Part shown: piece by piece, positions 8,922 through 19,175 of the stretch
Numbering within the stretch: the stretch's first letter is position 1
Layout of the letters: the number at the start of each line of letters is the position of its first letter
Assembly: GCA_020186115.1 (NCBI GenBank)
Contig: WSYJ01000060.1
Span: 1,922,001 to 1,986,000 of the forward strand
Direction of reading: 5' to 3'
Source of the DNA: Histomonas meleagridis
Taxonomy: Eukaryota > Parabasalia > Tritrichomonadida > Dientamoebidae
Length of the DNA stretch: 64,000 nucleotides
Made by a program: the position numbers and the translations under genes
The notes under the pieces: model-generated
The model's database searches: none
What the model saw: the letters and a program-made list of their open reading frames with translations, nothing else
Told to the model about the DNA's origin: nothing

Positions 8922-9287
8922 ATTTTTGTGTTGGTTCATGTTTTTATATGTGAATGAATAATATTTGCAATGCCGAAAACGAAATGAAACAAATGCCAAA
9001 ATATTAACAATGTCTTAATAACATTTGAAGAATGAAAATTTAAAGTTACATATCAATACCTATAAATTATTTTTCAAACAATACTACAAATCAAAGATTG
9101 AAAACAAAAAGATTTAATAAATAATTTTTTTTATTAGTAATATTTTCATGTTAAATAATCAAACTTTAAATTAGTATAATATTATTTTAGAAACTATTCG
9201 ATTCTCTCATAAATTTGCTAAAAAATTATAATTATAATTAAACAAAAACTTATGAATATTAAAAACAACACGTGAAATTTTTACATA
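8922..9287. other. Convergent 3' spacer, nothing evident
   Basis: AT-rich DNA between the 3' ends of the BET gene and the CEP295-like gene. Poly(A)-type TAAA sequences lie at both edges. No other feature was seen. Confidence 0.3.
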
Positions 9288-10307
9288 TCAATCATCATCG
9301 CTCATTGGTTGAGGTTGTGGTGGTGGACCCTTTGGTTTTGGTGCTTCATCATTAAACACCAAAAATCTTTGGATTCTTTCTTGTCGTTTTTTATTTCTAT
9401 CATCTATGTTATAAGTTAAAGCAGCTGGTAATTTCTTCTGAGGTGCAGCGTTTAATTGTTCCAAGTTTTCATTAATTTCAATTTGTTTAATCATTTCCAA
9501 TTCTTTTTCTAATTTTGCAGCATCTTTTTCGGCATTATATTTTTTAATTGATTTGTTTATAATTCTTTTCATATTTCTTTCTTGTTTCTTTTGCTTTTCT
9601 TCTTGTTCTTGTTTCGATTTTTCCATTTCTTTTTGATATTGTATTGCTTCGTTATTTACAGGAATTAATCCAATATCCGCATGATAAAATGTTTTTGCAT
9701 AATCTTCTAAATAAAGTTTTGGTCGATATATTTCGTTTTTCTTTTGTTGTAATAGTTTTTGTTGTTCTCTTTCTTCTTCTTTCTCTTTTTCAATTCTCAT
9801 TACATATTTTTCTCTTTTTAACTTTTGCATATTGTTTTCTGACTTTTTAGTTGTTTGCATTCGCTTAACACGTTCGCGGAATGGTTTGTTAGGGTCATTT
9901 TCTCTTTGATATTGAATTGCTTGGTCATAACGTTCTGCATCTAAAATTTCTCTTTCTTTTTGTCTAACAACATCAAGTTTTTGCTGTTCTTCTTCCTTTT
10001 GGTTCTGAATGACTGCGGCATGGTGGGCATTTCCAATATTTTTTTTAGCATTTTCGAGGCGTTTTCGATATAATTCAATCTCTGCTAATTTTGCTTTTCT
10101 TTCTTCTTTTGACATTTTATTTTTCCTCTTGTTGTATTCTAATTTTTCTTTGGAGTATTGTTTTTGTTGATTTTGTGTAAAATTTGAAAATTGTTTTCGA
10201 ACTTGCTTCATTCTTTCAATCCTTGTGATCCTTAACTGCTCCTTTATATACGCTTCCTTTTCATTTGGAGAAAGAAACTCTAATCCTTCATATTCATCTC
10301 CAAACAT
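9288..10307 (-). CDS. Charged coiled-coil protein resembling the CEP295/Ana1 N-terminus
   Basis: The frame opens with a TTG at 10343; the first ATG is at 10307 and gives MFGDEYEGLEFLSPNEKEAY, 339 residues. Almost the whole protein is charged coiled coil (K, E, Q, R). The start, LSPNEKEAYIKEQLRI followed by a QVRKQ motif and later NAKKNIGNAHHAA, parallels the N-terminal block of the centriole protein CEP295/Ana1 (LSPNEE...KE, later GxxHxxA). The C-terminus is short and proline-rich (PKPKGPPPQPQPMSDDD). Human CEP295 exceeds 2500 residues, so at most its N-terminal module is kept. The resemblance is by eye only, and charged coils align easily by chance. Confidence 0.5.
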   Translation of the reverse strand: MFGDEYEGLEFLSPNEKEAYIKEQLRITRIERMKQVRKQFSNFTQNQQKQYSKEKLEYNKRKNKMSKEERKAKLAEIELYRKRLENAKKNIGNAHHAAVIQNQKEEEQQKLDVVRQKEREILDAERYDQAIQYQRENDPNKPFRERVKRMQTTKKSENNMQKLKREKYVMRIEKEKEEEREQQKLLQQKKNEIYRPKLYLEDYAKTFYHADIGLIPVNNEAIQYQKEMEKSKQEQEEKQKKQERNMKRIINKSIKKYNAEKDAAKLEKELEMIKQIEINENLEQLNAAPQKKLPAALTYNIDDRNKKRQERIQRFLVFNDEAPKPKGPPPQPQPMSDDD

Positions 10308-10491
10308 TTTTTTTCTCTTAACGTACAAAATACTTTCTTGCAAAATTTAATCAAGCAGCATATCCAAAATCCTAACTTTAATAGAGTTGAGAATAATTTT
10401 TAATTTTAATCGAACCAATATGGCCTACGTTTAATCATTTAATATATTTCATAAAATCTTTTAAAGAATTCTTGATTCCTAAACTACCAAA

Positions 10492-10677
10492 TCAAGTAAA
10501 GTGGTTGAAGAAAGACTTCCCAACGATAGAATCGAATGAATGAAAAATCATCGGATTTATATTCAAAAACAGAAGTGTTTCGGAAGCCACTTTAAATATT
10601 GGAACAAAATTGTTATCTCCACATTCGAATTTAAGACAATTACAAACATTTGTTTCGATTTGGTTTTTCTTAGACAT
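10492..10677 (-). CDS. Doubtful 61-residue ORF
   Basis: An ATG at 10677 opens 61 codons beginning MSKKNQIETNVCNCLKFECG. Codon composition is somewhat richer than the spacer and three cysteines cluster near the N-terminus. It starts only 37 bp beyond the ELP1 stop codon on the same strand. No family is recognised, and it may be a relic. Confidence 0.25.
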   Translation of the reverse strand: MSKKNQIETNVCNCLKFECGDNNFVPIFKVASETLLFLNINPMIFHSFDSIVGKSFFNHFT

Positions 10678-10714
10678 TATCCAACATAAAATTTTATAAA
10701 TTTTTTACCAAATT

Positions 10715-13696
10715 TCATATAATTCCTTCCAAGTGCTTCGGCACAACCATTTCTTCGTTATCCGGCAAATGAGGGATTGGCCAAATTGCTCTGACGAGCT
10801 CTCTGTTCAGCCTCAACAGTTCTTCAGCCTTATTTTTCTCGTCCAACAATGTTAGCAAGTTACAAATTTGATTAATTTCGTTCATTTTGTCTTCGTCCGG
10901 CAACAAATCCGACAATTGCTTAATGATTGCCGGCAGTCCTCTTTTCTTTTTTGCCTTTCCGTGTCTATTTATTGATTCCGGATGTAATTTTTGTTTTTCG
11001 TTTATATCATTAAATCTCTTTTTTAAGTTATTCACATTTATTATATTCTTTTTCATTTCATCGATTAATATATTATAAGCACCGATTGCAACTTCTTCTT
11101 GTGTTGCACCACATTCGAGTGCTTTTAACCATTTATGTGCTTCCATATATAACTTTTTACTTTCATCAAAATCTTTCAGATAAACAAATGAGAAATACGC
11201 AGCGTTTTCTATTTGTTTCTCTTCGATTAAAATATTTTTTATTATTTCATAATTACTTTGATCAACTTTCGATATGATCAATGGTAATTGATTACTTTTG
11301 ATAATTGATTTAATGTTTTCCATTATTATGTTCGTATCATTTGATTGTATAGCTGTTAATGATATTTCTTTTAATGGCCGATTATTCTTTATTAAATATT
11401 CGAGTTTTTTATGAATGATTTCTTTCCATATATTACTATCATTAGGAAATGATTCTAATCCGATATCATATAAATGATCTCTATTGATGATATATAAACA
11501 TTTCTCTTCATATTCTTGACCACATTTAGAATAATGTTTAATAGCATCAACATAATCATTACATTCTTCATCTATTAATGCTTTACGTAATTCGACGTTT
11601 TCGATTTTATTAATTTTCTCAATAAATGGTACATATGAAGAAGGCTCTTTCATTGTTAATAATCCAATCGTAGCTATACATTTAGTATCATAAGTTTTAT
11701 ATGATAAATCAAATAATGAATCATTATCATATAATGTTAATAAGAAATTAATTGATGATTTAATTACATTTGAATCATTAAATGAACATGAAAATTCAAT
11801 CGCTTTAATGACTTCATTTAATAATATAAAACAAATATTAATTGAATCCGAAAATTTCATTAATAATTCATTAGTATTATCATATTTTGGAATGTTTAAT
11901 TCATGAGCTTCTTTATCATATTGAATTTCATTACCAAATAATAACGTTAAAAAGTTTAATATGAACTTTAAATCAGTTTCATTCTTTAATGGAGTTAAAC
12001 ATGCTAAAAATTGTCGAAGTTGTTGATTAGAAATTTGTTCACATAATTTAGGAATTGAGATATCTCCTAATTGGATAAATCGAGAAAATGGAATTTGATA
12101 TTTTTTGGATGATGTTAACGATTCAATGTATTGATGATCTGCAATTAATTTACTTAAATATGATTCAACAATTACATGTGGTGCATTAATTTCTATGTTA
12201 CCTCGATCCATTTGTGTTATTATCGAATGAATTTTCTTCGTGAAATATAAAAGTTGCGCTTGAGGTTCAATTTGATGTTGTGTTTTATTATTGTTATAAT
12301 TTATATATATTTGATTAGTAATATCAATGTATGATAATAATTTCTCATGGAATAAAACGGATGTTGCTAAAGTTGTAATTGTTTCATTACATAATAATAA
12401 TAATCCACTTCGACAAAATATGATATATTTGGATTCATTCTCAATAAACTGTTGTATGTTTTCTTGGCGTTGTATAAGTTTCGGAGTATTAAAATCTTCA
12501 TAAACTTCATTCGTATTTAATACAAAATAATTCGGTGAAATTAATGAACAAAATTCTTCAAATTCTTTAAAGACATTAATTTCATTGTTCTCAAAGATAT
12601 ATAATATATTTCCTACTGAAAATAATAATTTATCATTCGAAAATGTACTACATTGGACTGGTGAATTTGGTAATTTATATCTCTCATTAATAGGCATTAT
12701 ATATAAATATTCTTCAGTAAAAATTGCAGTCTTTTCATCATTGGATGTTATCGAAGTAATTTGTGAATCAAATTCTTCTTTCCGATGACATAATGGAGGT
12801 GGTATTATTGAGCGACTCCAATCTGAGATTTGTAACATGTTATAATTAATAACAAAAATTGATTCCGAATTTGAATCAACTGTAAAATTATAATCATATG
12901 TAAAGAGGAGACCGTTAAGGCTGATCACGAACAGAGTTAGTGAATTCGGCGCCCAATAAATTTGTGGAATTAACGGTTCTTCGGATCGGATAACATATTT
13001 ACGATAAAAGACACGATTCTTGGTGGAAAGTATTACAATAGAAAAGTCACTTAACATAACAGCTAAAATGTCTTTGTGGGGTGACCAAGAAAAGGATATT
13101 ATATTTTGTTCAAAATCAACAAATTGACGATCACAACAATTCTTTTCAAGAAATTGAAGACGTGAACCATGTGAAATACCAAGCCAATTACCAAGAGGAT
13201 TCCATGATAAACTAGTAATATTAGGAATTTCGCGTTCACCTTGTTGATCTGGAATTGCTTGGGAAATGGTATATATGTTAGTTGAATTTGATGCCGCAAT
13301 AAATTTGTTATCATTACGGAATGCTGCGTTTGTAATAAGTGAATCCATATTATCTTTAACAGGTGTAAGCTCTTGGGTGTCTATATCCAAAACAAATGCA
13401 GTATCTTCGCTTGCTATAAAAAGAAAATCACCGCCTGGAGAAATAGTTGCATAAGTTATTTGAAATGAAGTTCTATAAATTGCTTCTTCTTCTGTAAATC
13501 CAGAATAAACAGATCTGTCTGTAACTGTTAAATATGTATCTAAAAAATCAGAAAAGCAAATGCAAATAATTGGTTCATTTATGCTTATTGGTACAAGAGA
13601 TGAATATTTCCCAGCGAGCCTTGGAACTTTCACTTGTTGTGGATCAGTGATATCAAAATTTCTTTTACTGGAGTTAATCAAGTGGATATTCAGCAT
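10715..13696 (-). CDS. ELP1: Elongator complex subunit 1 (ELP1/IKI3/IKAP)
   Basis: The 993-residue product has an N-terminal beta-propeller region (about 1-420) and a long helical C-terminal half. Diagnostic stretches are ITSLSWNPLGNWLGIS, FSWSPHKDILAVML, QIYWAPNSLTLFVIS and IIPPPLCHRKEEFDSQI, paralleling the VVPPPMC block of human ELP1. Near the C-terminus a basic motif (RHGKAKKKRG) precedes a helical segment, as in the known C-terminal region used for dimerisation and tRNA binding. ELP1 scaffolds Elongator, which modifies wobble uridines of tRNA. It is shorter than human ELP1 (1332). The central third is far more AT-rich than both ends. Confidence 0.85.
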   Translation of the reverse strand: MLNIHLINSSKRNFDITDPQQVKVPRLAGKYSSLVPISINEPIICICFSDFLDTYLTVTDRSVYSGFTEEEAIYRTSFQITYATISPGGDFLFIASEDTAFVLDIDTQELTPVKDNMDSLITNAAFRNDNKFIAASNSTNIYTISQAIPDQQGEREIPNITSLSWNPLGNWLGISHGSRLQFLEKNCCDRQFVDFEQNIISFSWSPHKDILAVMLSDFSIVILSTKNRVFYRKYVIRSEEPLIPQIYWAPNSLTLFVISLNGLLFTYDYNFTVDSNSESIFVINYNMLQISDWSRSIIPPPLCHRKEEFDSQITSITSNDEKTAIFTEEYLYIMPINERYKLPNSPVQCSTFSNDKLLFSVGNILYIFENNEINVFKEFEEFCSLISPNYFVLNTNEVYEDFNTPKLIQRQENIQQFIENESKYIIFCRSGLLLLCNETITTLATSVLFHEKLLSYIDITNQIYINYNNNKTQHQIEPQAQLLYFTKKIHSIITQMDRGNIEINAPHVIVESYLSKLIADHQYIESLTSSKKYQIPFSRFIQLGDISIPKLCEQISNQQLRQFLACLTPLKNETDLKFILNFLTLLFGNEIQYDKEAHELNIPKYDNTNELLMKFSDSINICFILLNEVIKAIEFSCSFNDSNVIKSSINFLLTLYDNDSLFDLSYKTYDTKCIATIGLLTMKEPSSYVPFIEKINKIENVELRKALIDEECNDYVDAIKHYSKCGQEYEEKCLYIINRDHLYDIGLESFPNDSNIWKEIIHKKLEYLIKNNRPLKEISLTAIQSNDTNIIMENIKSIIKSNQLPLIISKVDQSNYEIIKNILIEEKQIENAAYFSFVYLKDFDESKKLYMEAHKWLKALECGATQEEVAIGAYNILIDEMKKNIINVNNLKKRFNDINEKQKLHPESINRHGKAKKKRGLPAIIKQLSDLLPDEDKMNEINQICNLLTLLDEKNKAEELLRLNRELVRAIWPIPHLPDNEEMVVPKHLEGII

Positions 13697-14437
13697 ACAA
13701 GGAAATGCAATCGAACAAACATTCTCAAATTCACAAAGCCTTTTAGCGGCACTTTTTTATATAATGCATAATTTTTCATGTTTACTTATATAGCCTTGTT
13801 ATTGCTTTACCATTTAAAGCTAAATGGATATGTTTGCGCACAAACAAAAGTGAAAGTTTTAGTTTTGTTAATTGAATTTGAAGTCACATTAATGGCTTAT
13901 TTAAATACTATTCAACAATCATCAATTTAATATACATGCATAAAACAGCTGATTATTTGAATAATATTGGTTAGTTAATATTTTGAAATTCAAATTTGAT
14001 CTGACTTAGAATTTATGTAAAATGCCATTAGGGTAGCAATGCCTTTGATTAAAAGTTTGGTGTTATGAATGTTTATATTTTTAAAAGATTTAATTATTTG
14101 AAATTAGAAGTAAAATCTTATTAACTTTACATACACATCATAATGCAAGCAAGTAAAGGCATTGCATTTAGTAGTTTCTTTAAAGTTTATGATCAAATAA
14201 AGTGCAAGGATAAAATGTTTGTTTGAGGGGTGTTGGAAATTTTTTTTGAATGTTAAAAACGATTATTTTGGCATTGAAAAGCGATGTAATCTATTTAATT
14301 AATTGGTCTAAGACGTTCGTTTTTGTAGCATATTTTGACATCATACCAATTTGGTATTGAAAATTGAATGAGTTTAAAATCTCGATTTTGGTAAATTTTC
14401 ATTGAAATTTTTATCTTCATTTTACTTCATTATTTTT
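13697..14437. other. Divergent intergenic region (ELP1 / Ras)
   Basis: About 740 bp between the divergent ELP1 and Ras-like starts, with no supported ORF. It should hold both promoters; the Ras-side initiator is at 14427. Confidence 0.3.
14427..14432 (+). promoter_or_regulatory. Initiator-like TCATTA of the Ras/Rap gene
   Basis: TCATTA lies 5 bases before the ATG at 14438, and a second TCATTT lies 10 bases further upstream (14417-14422). Both fit the trichomonad initiator pattern, at the short leader distance typical of the group. Confidence 0.5.
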
Positions 14438-15022
14438 ATGATCGATTGCAAAGTAGTTGTATTTGGAGCTGGAGGTGTAGGAAAGTCAGCACTTACAGTA
14501 CAGTTTGTTCAAGGATACTTCATATCTGATTATGATCCAACGATTGAAGATTCATACAAGCGTGTTTTAGCTGTAGATAACGAAAAAGTTCAACTTGATA
14601 TTCTTGATACAGCAGGCCAAGATGATTTCGCACCAATGCGTGTTTCATATATGAGACAAGGGAAAGCGTTTGTAATTGTTTACTCAATTGATGACCGATC
14701 TTCATTTGAAGCAGTTCAAGAAATTTATAATGAAATAGTGCGAACCAAAGGAACAAAGAATATTCCAATTGTTATTTGTGGTAACAAGAGTGATCTTGTC
14801 GATAAACGTGTCGTCAGTAAGGTTGAAGGCCAAGAACTTGCTCATGATTTAGGTGCAATATTCTATGAAACATCAGCATTTCTTAATGAAAACATCACTG
14901 AAGCATTTACTGCGCTCGTCAAAAATGTCATGAAATCAGTTTCATCATCACAAAATCAAAATGCAAACAAACAAATTCAAAAGAAGAAAAAGAAAATTAT
15001 GGCATGCTGCAACTTAATTTAA
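14438..15022 (+). CDS. Ras/Rap-type small GTPase
   Basis: The frame opens at a TTG (14402), but the ATG at 14438 gives MIDCKVVVFGAGGVGKSALT and exactly Ras numbering. The P-loop is G10 to S17, with Gly at 12 and 13. The effector loop is YDPTIEDSYKR, and switch II is DTAGQ with Q61. NKSD and ETSA complete the nucleotide pocket. The protein ends in a polybasic stretch and CCNLI. The last four residues (CNLI) form a CAAX box, and the final Ile favours geranylgeranylation, as in Rap proteins. All catalytic residues are intact. Two RasGEFs in this window are plausible but unproven activators. Confidence 0.93.
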   Translation: MIDCKVVVFGAGGVGKSALTVQFVQGYFISDYDPTIEDSYKRVLAVDNEKVQLDILDTAGQDDFAPMRVSYMRQGKAFVIVYSIDDRSSFEAVQEIYNEIVRTKGTKNIPIVICGNKSDLVDKRVVSKVEGQELAHDLGAIFYETSAFLNENITEAFTALVKNVMKSVSSSQNQNANKQIQKKKKKIMACCNLI

Positions 15023-15467
15023 TTAATACTGATTTTTAATTAAATAAATGCGGATTTTTTTTTTTTAATATTAATTTTAAATACAAATAGGTGTAATTTT
15101 CTCATATTTCCGGATTTTTTTAATTCGTATTTCAATTGGCTAATTTAAAAGATATTTTAATTTTGCTAGTTGATTAGTCAAGATGTCCTTCTGTTTTGGA
15201 GGGATACAAAAGTACTTTGATAGAATAAACTTATCAAAAAGTAAAATAGGGCACTCCAAAAATCACTCAATAAAAACAATTTCCTTCCTTACCTAGCCAA
15301 TGAACCTATTTATCCCAAAAATTTGTATATTGTCTAAATAATATTTTTTTTATTATATAAAATTTTGTCGCCAAAGGTTGAAGACTTCCCCTTTTTTCCC
15401 TTCAAAAAACAAAATAAAAAAGGTTTTTATTTCATAAATAATCGCTAAATTAGAGATATTTTTTACA
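15023..15467. other. Convergent 3' spacer
   Basis: AT-rich spacer between the 3' ends of the Ras-like gene and the TKL kinase gene. A 37-codon plus-strand ORF starting MSFCFGGIQKYFDR near 15183 is noted but unsupported. Confidence 0.25.
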
Positions 15468-17819
15468 TCACACAATTGTATTCGATTTCTTCAACTGTTT
15501 AAATATTGTTTTCCTATAGTCCTCGAACATCACTGGCAATTTCATTTCTGCCAAAGTATGTATCACTTTGTATCTAATGAACTCCATATGCGTTTGTTCG
15601 AATCTACTCAACACAGTCAACAACGACAGCGCAATTAAAGCTGTTTGCGGGTGTGCTGTTAATATTTGTTTCATTGAAGGGAACAGTAACAAAAACTTAT
15701 CGTTATATGTAACTCTTGCTAATGAATCCAACATCAACAAGCAGCTATTTAACAAGTCCCAATTTTGGCTTCTTAAAGCCTCGTTTATAAATCGTTCGAC
15801 AAAACCTTCGTTACACAACTTTGTTACGAATTGTTTTGTTAGGTACAATCTTCGAATTATTGTTGCAACAGCTTTCATTTCGGTATGTTTCCTCACCATT
15901 ATAATCTTCATTAGAAATGGAATAAGTTTTGGATATTGTGTTAATTCTTTTCGATTTTCTTTCCGTGAAAACAACACCAAAAAGATCGAAAAGATTCCTA
16001 ATGGCCCCATGTTCGATGTGAACCATGAATTATTCGTCAACAAATATTTGGAACCATTTTCACTTTGCGCTATTTTACATAATATATATGGCGACATAAT
16101 GATGACATTGGCCTTATTAATCAACGTGTCTATTAGTTCTTTATTTACGGGTACTTCGCGCATTTTTAATAACATATGACATATCTCATCACGAATTCCT
16201 GGCGTTGTGATTTGAGTACAAAGTGTTTCGACATCAATGTCATTCGGTAATTCAGCTTCATTACATAATGATGCATATGCAGCTCGAACTAATGATTTTT
16301 TATTACTTTTAGTGGCATTGTTAAGTATTACGAGACTTTTAGTTCGATATTTCGATTTAAATGCTGTAGAATGTGTAAGCAAATGTTTTATAATACGAAC
16401 ATATGATATCGAATTTTTGGAATTAAGAGCCGAATTAGAAAAATCTAAAAACACAGAAGCAATTGGAATGAGTGATGTAAATCGACTAGTAGACAAGGAA
16501 ATTTCCGAGAAAAGATGAAAGAAATTGGAATTAGTAGGTGATAGTTCAATAAGAGATTTAACTTGCGCAAGTGATAGTTGTCGTGGATGTTCTTGTGCAA
16601 TACAAATGAAAATGCGATAAATGGAATCTGAGTAAGATGCATTATTTAATGGAAGTTTGGATGGAATACCAGAATTAAGATAAGATGACGTACACCATGG
16701 ATCATGTTCGAGAAATTTGGCGATCTCACTCAAAAGTAGACTCATGTTTTCGGAATTTAATTTTGAGAAATTAATTGAAACAGTATCGAAAAATGATTTG
16801 GATGTCTCCTTAGAAAGGTATTTAAAGACTGTGTCGAATTGTGGATGATTGGGTTCAGTTAGAATGGTTTTAACATTAGGAGAAAGTTCTTTATCTTGAT
16901 AAATGCCATTTAACGGTCTCTCGTTGTCAAAACCGTTTTCGATCTTCTCTAAAAACGTTTGAATCGCTTTTTCATCAGTTCCATCAAAATAAATCTTTTT
17001 GGAACACATGGTTTGATAGATTTCCTTGAAGGATGGTCGGTTTTTCGGGTTTTGATCCCAACATCTTTCAACAAATTCTTTGAAATCACTTCGAACTCCT
17101 TCAGGAAAAGTGGGACGTTGTTTATCTTGAAGGATTCCAATAGCAATATGAATGCTATCTAATTCTCCGAATGGAGTTTCCTCTGTAAGTAATTCCCATA
17201 ATAACATTCCATATGAGTATACATCAACTTTTAGATCATATTGCGTTGAACCAAACATCTCTGGCGCCATCCAATTTGCTGTTCCAACATTTTGTGACAA
17301 TTGTTGTGGTTCTTCAGGAAAATCTAGAAGTCTTGCATTATGGAAATTAGAAATTTTAGGATAAAGATTATTATCTAAAAATACATTAGCTGACTTTAAA
17401 TCTCTGTGCATAATACATTGTTCATGTAAGTCCATCATTCCTTTGGCAATTCCAAGTGCAATTAATGTTTTATTTGTTGGTGTTAAATGTGCTGAACTTT
17501 TATGAATATAATCTTGAAGTGAACCATTTGGATAGTGTTGTGTGATAATAATGAAAGGTGGAGTATTTGTATATCCAAGTAAAGGAATTACAAAAGAATT
17601 TCTGCAGTTTGACAAAATTAAAACTATTCTGCAAAAGCATGCAAGGTCTTTATCTTTGAGTTTGTTGGATTTAAATTTTAGAGCAACACATTTTGTTTTG
17701 GTTGGTATATATTCTGCTACATACATGCTTCCAAAAGAAAACTGTGTCATTGCTTTTTCTGTAGTTATATCTTCTGGTTTGACTAACAAGTAAGCTGTAT
17801 CTGAAAGTATCTCCTCCAT
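15468..17819 (-). CDS. TKL-family protein kinase with helical-repeat tail, probable pseudokinase
   Basis: Residues about 17-275 are a protein kinase domain of TKL type. The ATP-anchoring lysine is present (K48 in VALKF), as are HRDLKSAN (D140) and APE (A185-E187), with the TKL-like stretch DVYSYGMLLWELLTEETPFG. The magnesium-binding DFG motif is replaced by N158-F159-H160 (ISNFHNAR), and the glycine loop is weak (TQFSFGSMYVAEY). Loss of the DFG Asp predicts little or no phosphotransfer. Residues about 290-783 are helical and resemble HEAT/ARM repeats. TKL kinases with repeat tails are expanded in trichomonads. Confidence 0.88.
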   Translation of the reverse strand: MEEILSDTAYLLVKPEDITTEKAMTQFSFGSMYVAEYIPTKTKCVALKFKSNKLKDKDLACFCRIVLILSNCRNSFVIPLLGYTNTPPFIIITQHYPNGSLQDYIHKSSAHLTPTNKTLIALGIAKGMMDLHEQCIMHRDLKSANVFLDNNLYPKISNFHNARLLDFPEEPQQLSQNVGTANWMAPEMFGSTQYDLKVDVYSYGMLLWELLTEETPFGELDSIHIAIGILQDKQRPTFPEGVRSDFKEFVERCWDQNPKNRPSFKEIYQTMCSKKIYFDGTDEKAIQTFLEKIENGFDNERPLNGIYQDKELSPNVKTILTEPNHPQFDTVFKYLSKETSKSFFDTVSINFSKLNSENMSLLLSEIAKFLEHDPWCTSSYLNSGIPSKLPLNNASYSDSIYRIFICIAQEHPRQLSLAQVKSLIELSPTNSNFFHLFSEISLSTSRFTSLIPIASVFLDFSNSALNSKNSISYVRIIKHLLTHSTAFKSKYRTKSLVILNNATKSNKKSLVRAAYASLCNEAELPNDIDVETLCTQITTPGIRDEICHMLLKMREVPVNKELIDTLINKANVIIMSPYILCKIAQSENGSKYLLTNNSWFTSNMGPLGIFSIFLVLFSRKENRKELTQYPKLIPFLMKIIMVRKHTEMKAVATIIRRLYLTKQFVTKLCNEGFVERFINEALRSQNWDLLNSCLLMLDSLARVTYNDKFLLLFPSMKQILTAHPQTALIALSLLTVLSRFEQTHMEFIRYKVIHTLAEMKLPVMFEDYRKTIFKQLKKSNTIV

Positions 17820-18039
17820 CGAATTCTTTTTCTATTTCTATTGTATTTAACCGTTTTTAGACATCACATGTCCCTTTAGGATTTTTCAAACATTGCATTA
17901 TTGGGTGATTTATATGAATCATTTTTTCCATAATGGGCTTCTTTTGATTTGATTTCATAAATATATTTATTAAAATTTTCGATAATTTTTGGTATGTTTT
18001 TATATATTTCTTCTTCTGCTTAAATTGCATGTAAATAAT
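17820..18039. other. Upstream region of the TKL gene
   Basis: AT-rich; it should contain the TKL promoter. No clear initiator motif lies close to the ATG at 17819. Confidence 0.25.
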
Positions 18040-18303
18040 TTATATAAATAGAACTTTCTTTTGTGAAAAAAATACAAAGTATACTAAATTGCTGAAAATA
18101 TAATTAAATGAATATGGATGATCTAAGTTAAATAATTTCATTGTTTGTTGAGTTGACAAAATAAGATTTTCTTCTGTTAGATTAAATATTAACTGCTTGA
18201 GAGATACGAGCAACTCCAAATAAATGGTTTGATTTTTAAAAACAGCGTCTTCGCTTTTGAGATTATTTGTGTTAATTGGATTGATATCATTAGTATTAGA
18301 CAT
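18040..18303 (-). CDS. Hypothetical 87-residue protein
   Basis: An ATG at 18303 opens 87 codons starting MSNTNDINPINTNNLKSED. The first 60 residues look like a small helical protein; the end (FSNLVYFVFFSQKKVLFI) is hydrophobic. No family is recognised. It lies 26 bp downstream of another short ORF on the same strand (18329-18511). It could be a small real gene. Confidence 0.35.
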   Translation of the reverse strand: MSNTNDINPINTNNLKSEDAVFKNQTIYLELLVSLKQLIFNLTEENLILSTQQTMKLFNLDHPYSFNYIFSNLVYFVFFSQKKVLFI

Positions 18304-18328
18304 TTTAATAACCAGAAATTCACACTAA

Positions 18329-18511
18329 TTAGTGTTTCTTGAACACGATAGAGTTTTTCTGGATAAAACCGTTTATTGAATCCACAAACACACCGACAAC
18401 CAAGTGTTTTTTCATTTTTACATTATTTAAACTTTCACAATAACAAGCAATTTTGCCTGGAATATCAAAAGGATGTTTATACAGAAAAATAAATAAGCTT
18501 ATCAATTTCAT
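18329..18511 (-). CDS. Doubtful 60-residue ORF
   Basis: An ATG at 18511 opens 60 codons starting MKLISLFIFLYKHPFDIPGK, with a short hydrophobic N-terminus and two close cysteines. Composition is moderately coding-like. No relatives are recognised. It may be a decayed gene end or noise. Confidence 0.2.
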   Translation of the reverse strand: MKLISLFIFLYKHPFDIPGKIACYCESLNNVKMKKHLVVGVFVDSINGFIQKNSIVFKKH

Positions 18512-18701
18512 GAAATTTTTTATATTACTAACTTTATTTAATAAAATGCAATTTCTCTTACCTTCGTTAGGTTGTGGCGTTATAAGGTTCCCAAAGAAAC
18601 AACAAATATTTTGTTCTTTGGTGATTTACAGCTGCTTTTCATTAGTTAACCGTCACGATACCACTTTTTGTTTGTTGTTTGGAAGTTATTAATTCCATTT
18701 A

Positions 18702-19175
18702 ATGTCTGCAGCGCCCAGAGGATCAAAACTTGCAAAATTTCTCAACCATAGAGTAAGTGTATCCGTCAATGAAAAGCGCCGTTTTATTGGTCAACTTCTG
18801 GGTTTTGATTCTCATTCGAATATAGTTTTGAAAGATTGTGAAGAATACAGACAATTAAAAAAACGTAAAGCAGGAGAAGCAAGAGAAGTAAAGAGAAATG
18901 TAGGATTACTTGTTCTTAGAGGAGAATCAGTTGTTCATGTTGATGTGATTGGTCCGCCACCTCCATCAGGAAACAGACTTGCAGCTTCAACAGCTTCTGC
19001 AGTACTTCAACCAGGTATAACACAAGATAAAATTGTATCAAAAGGAACCGGAATTACAATTCAAAAACCTACAAATTTATCAAACTTATCAAAGCCCACA
19101 CAAGGTATTGGAATGGCAAGTACTGCCATGAGCGCTGCTCCATCTGTTTTACCACCATCTGCACTACCTCAATAA
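18702..19175 (+). CDS. SNRPB: Spliceosomal Sm protein B (SmB)
   Basis: The 157-residue product has an Sm fold at about 8-87. The Sm1 motif spans RRFIGQLLGFDSHSNIVLKD and the Sm2 motif is LLVLRGESVVHVDV, with the long basic loop (QLKKRKAGEAREVKRN) between them typical of SmB. SmB is one of seven proteins forming the core ring on U1, U2, U4 and U5 snRNAs. The C-terminal tail is short, without the PPPGMRPP repeats of animal SmB. Trichomonads have few introns but a full spliceosome, so the gene is expected. The stop runs into TAAA. Confidence 0.92.
   Translation: MSAAPRGSKLAKFLNHRVSVSVNEKRRFIGQLLGFDSHSNIVLKDCEEYRQLKKRKAGEAREVKRNVGLLVLRGESVVHVDVIGPPPPSGNRLAASTASAVLQPGITQDKIVSKGTGITIQKPTNLSNLSKPTQGIGMASTAMSAAPSVLPPSALPQ

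Noticed and set aside
15568-16179. 203-codon plus-strand frame
   Set aside because: It lies opposite the kinase repeat region, has no recognisable motif, and the minus frame is continuous with a kinase domain.
18520-18540. ACTAAC that might be a trichomonad intron branch/3' splice signal
   Set aside because: The full ACTAACACACAG-type 3' signal is absent, and no gene here needs an intron to keep its frame.
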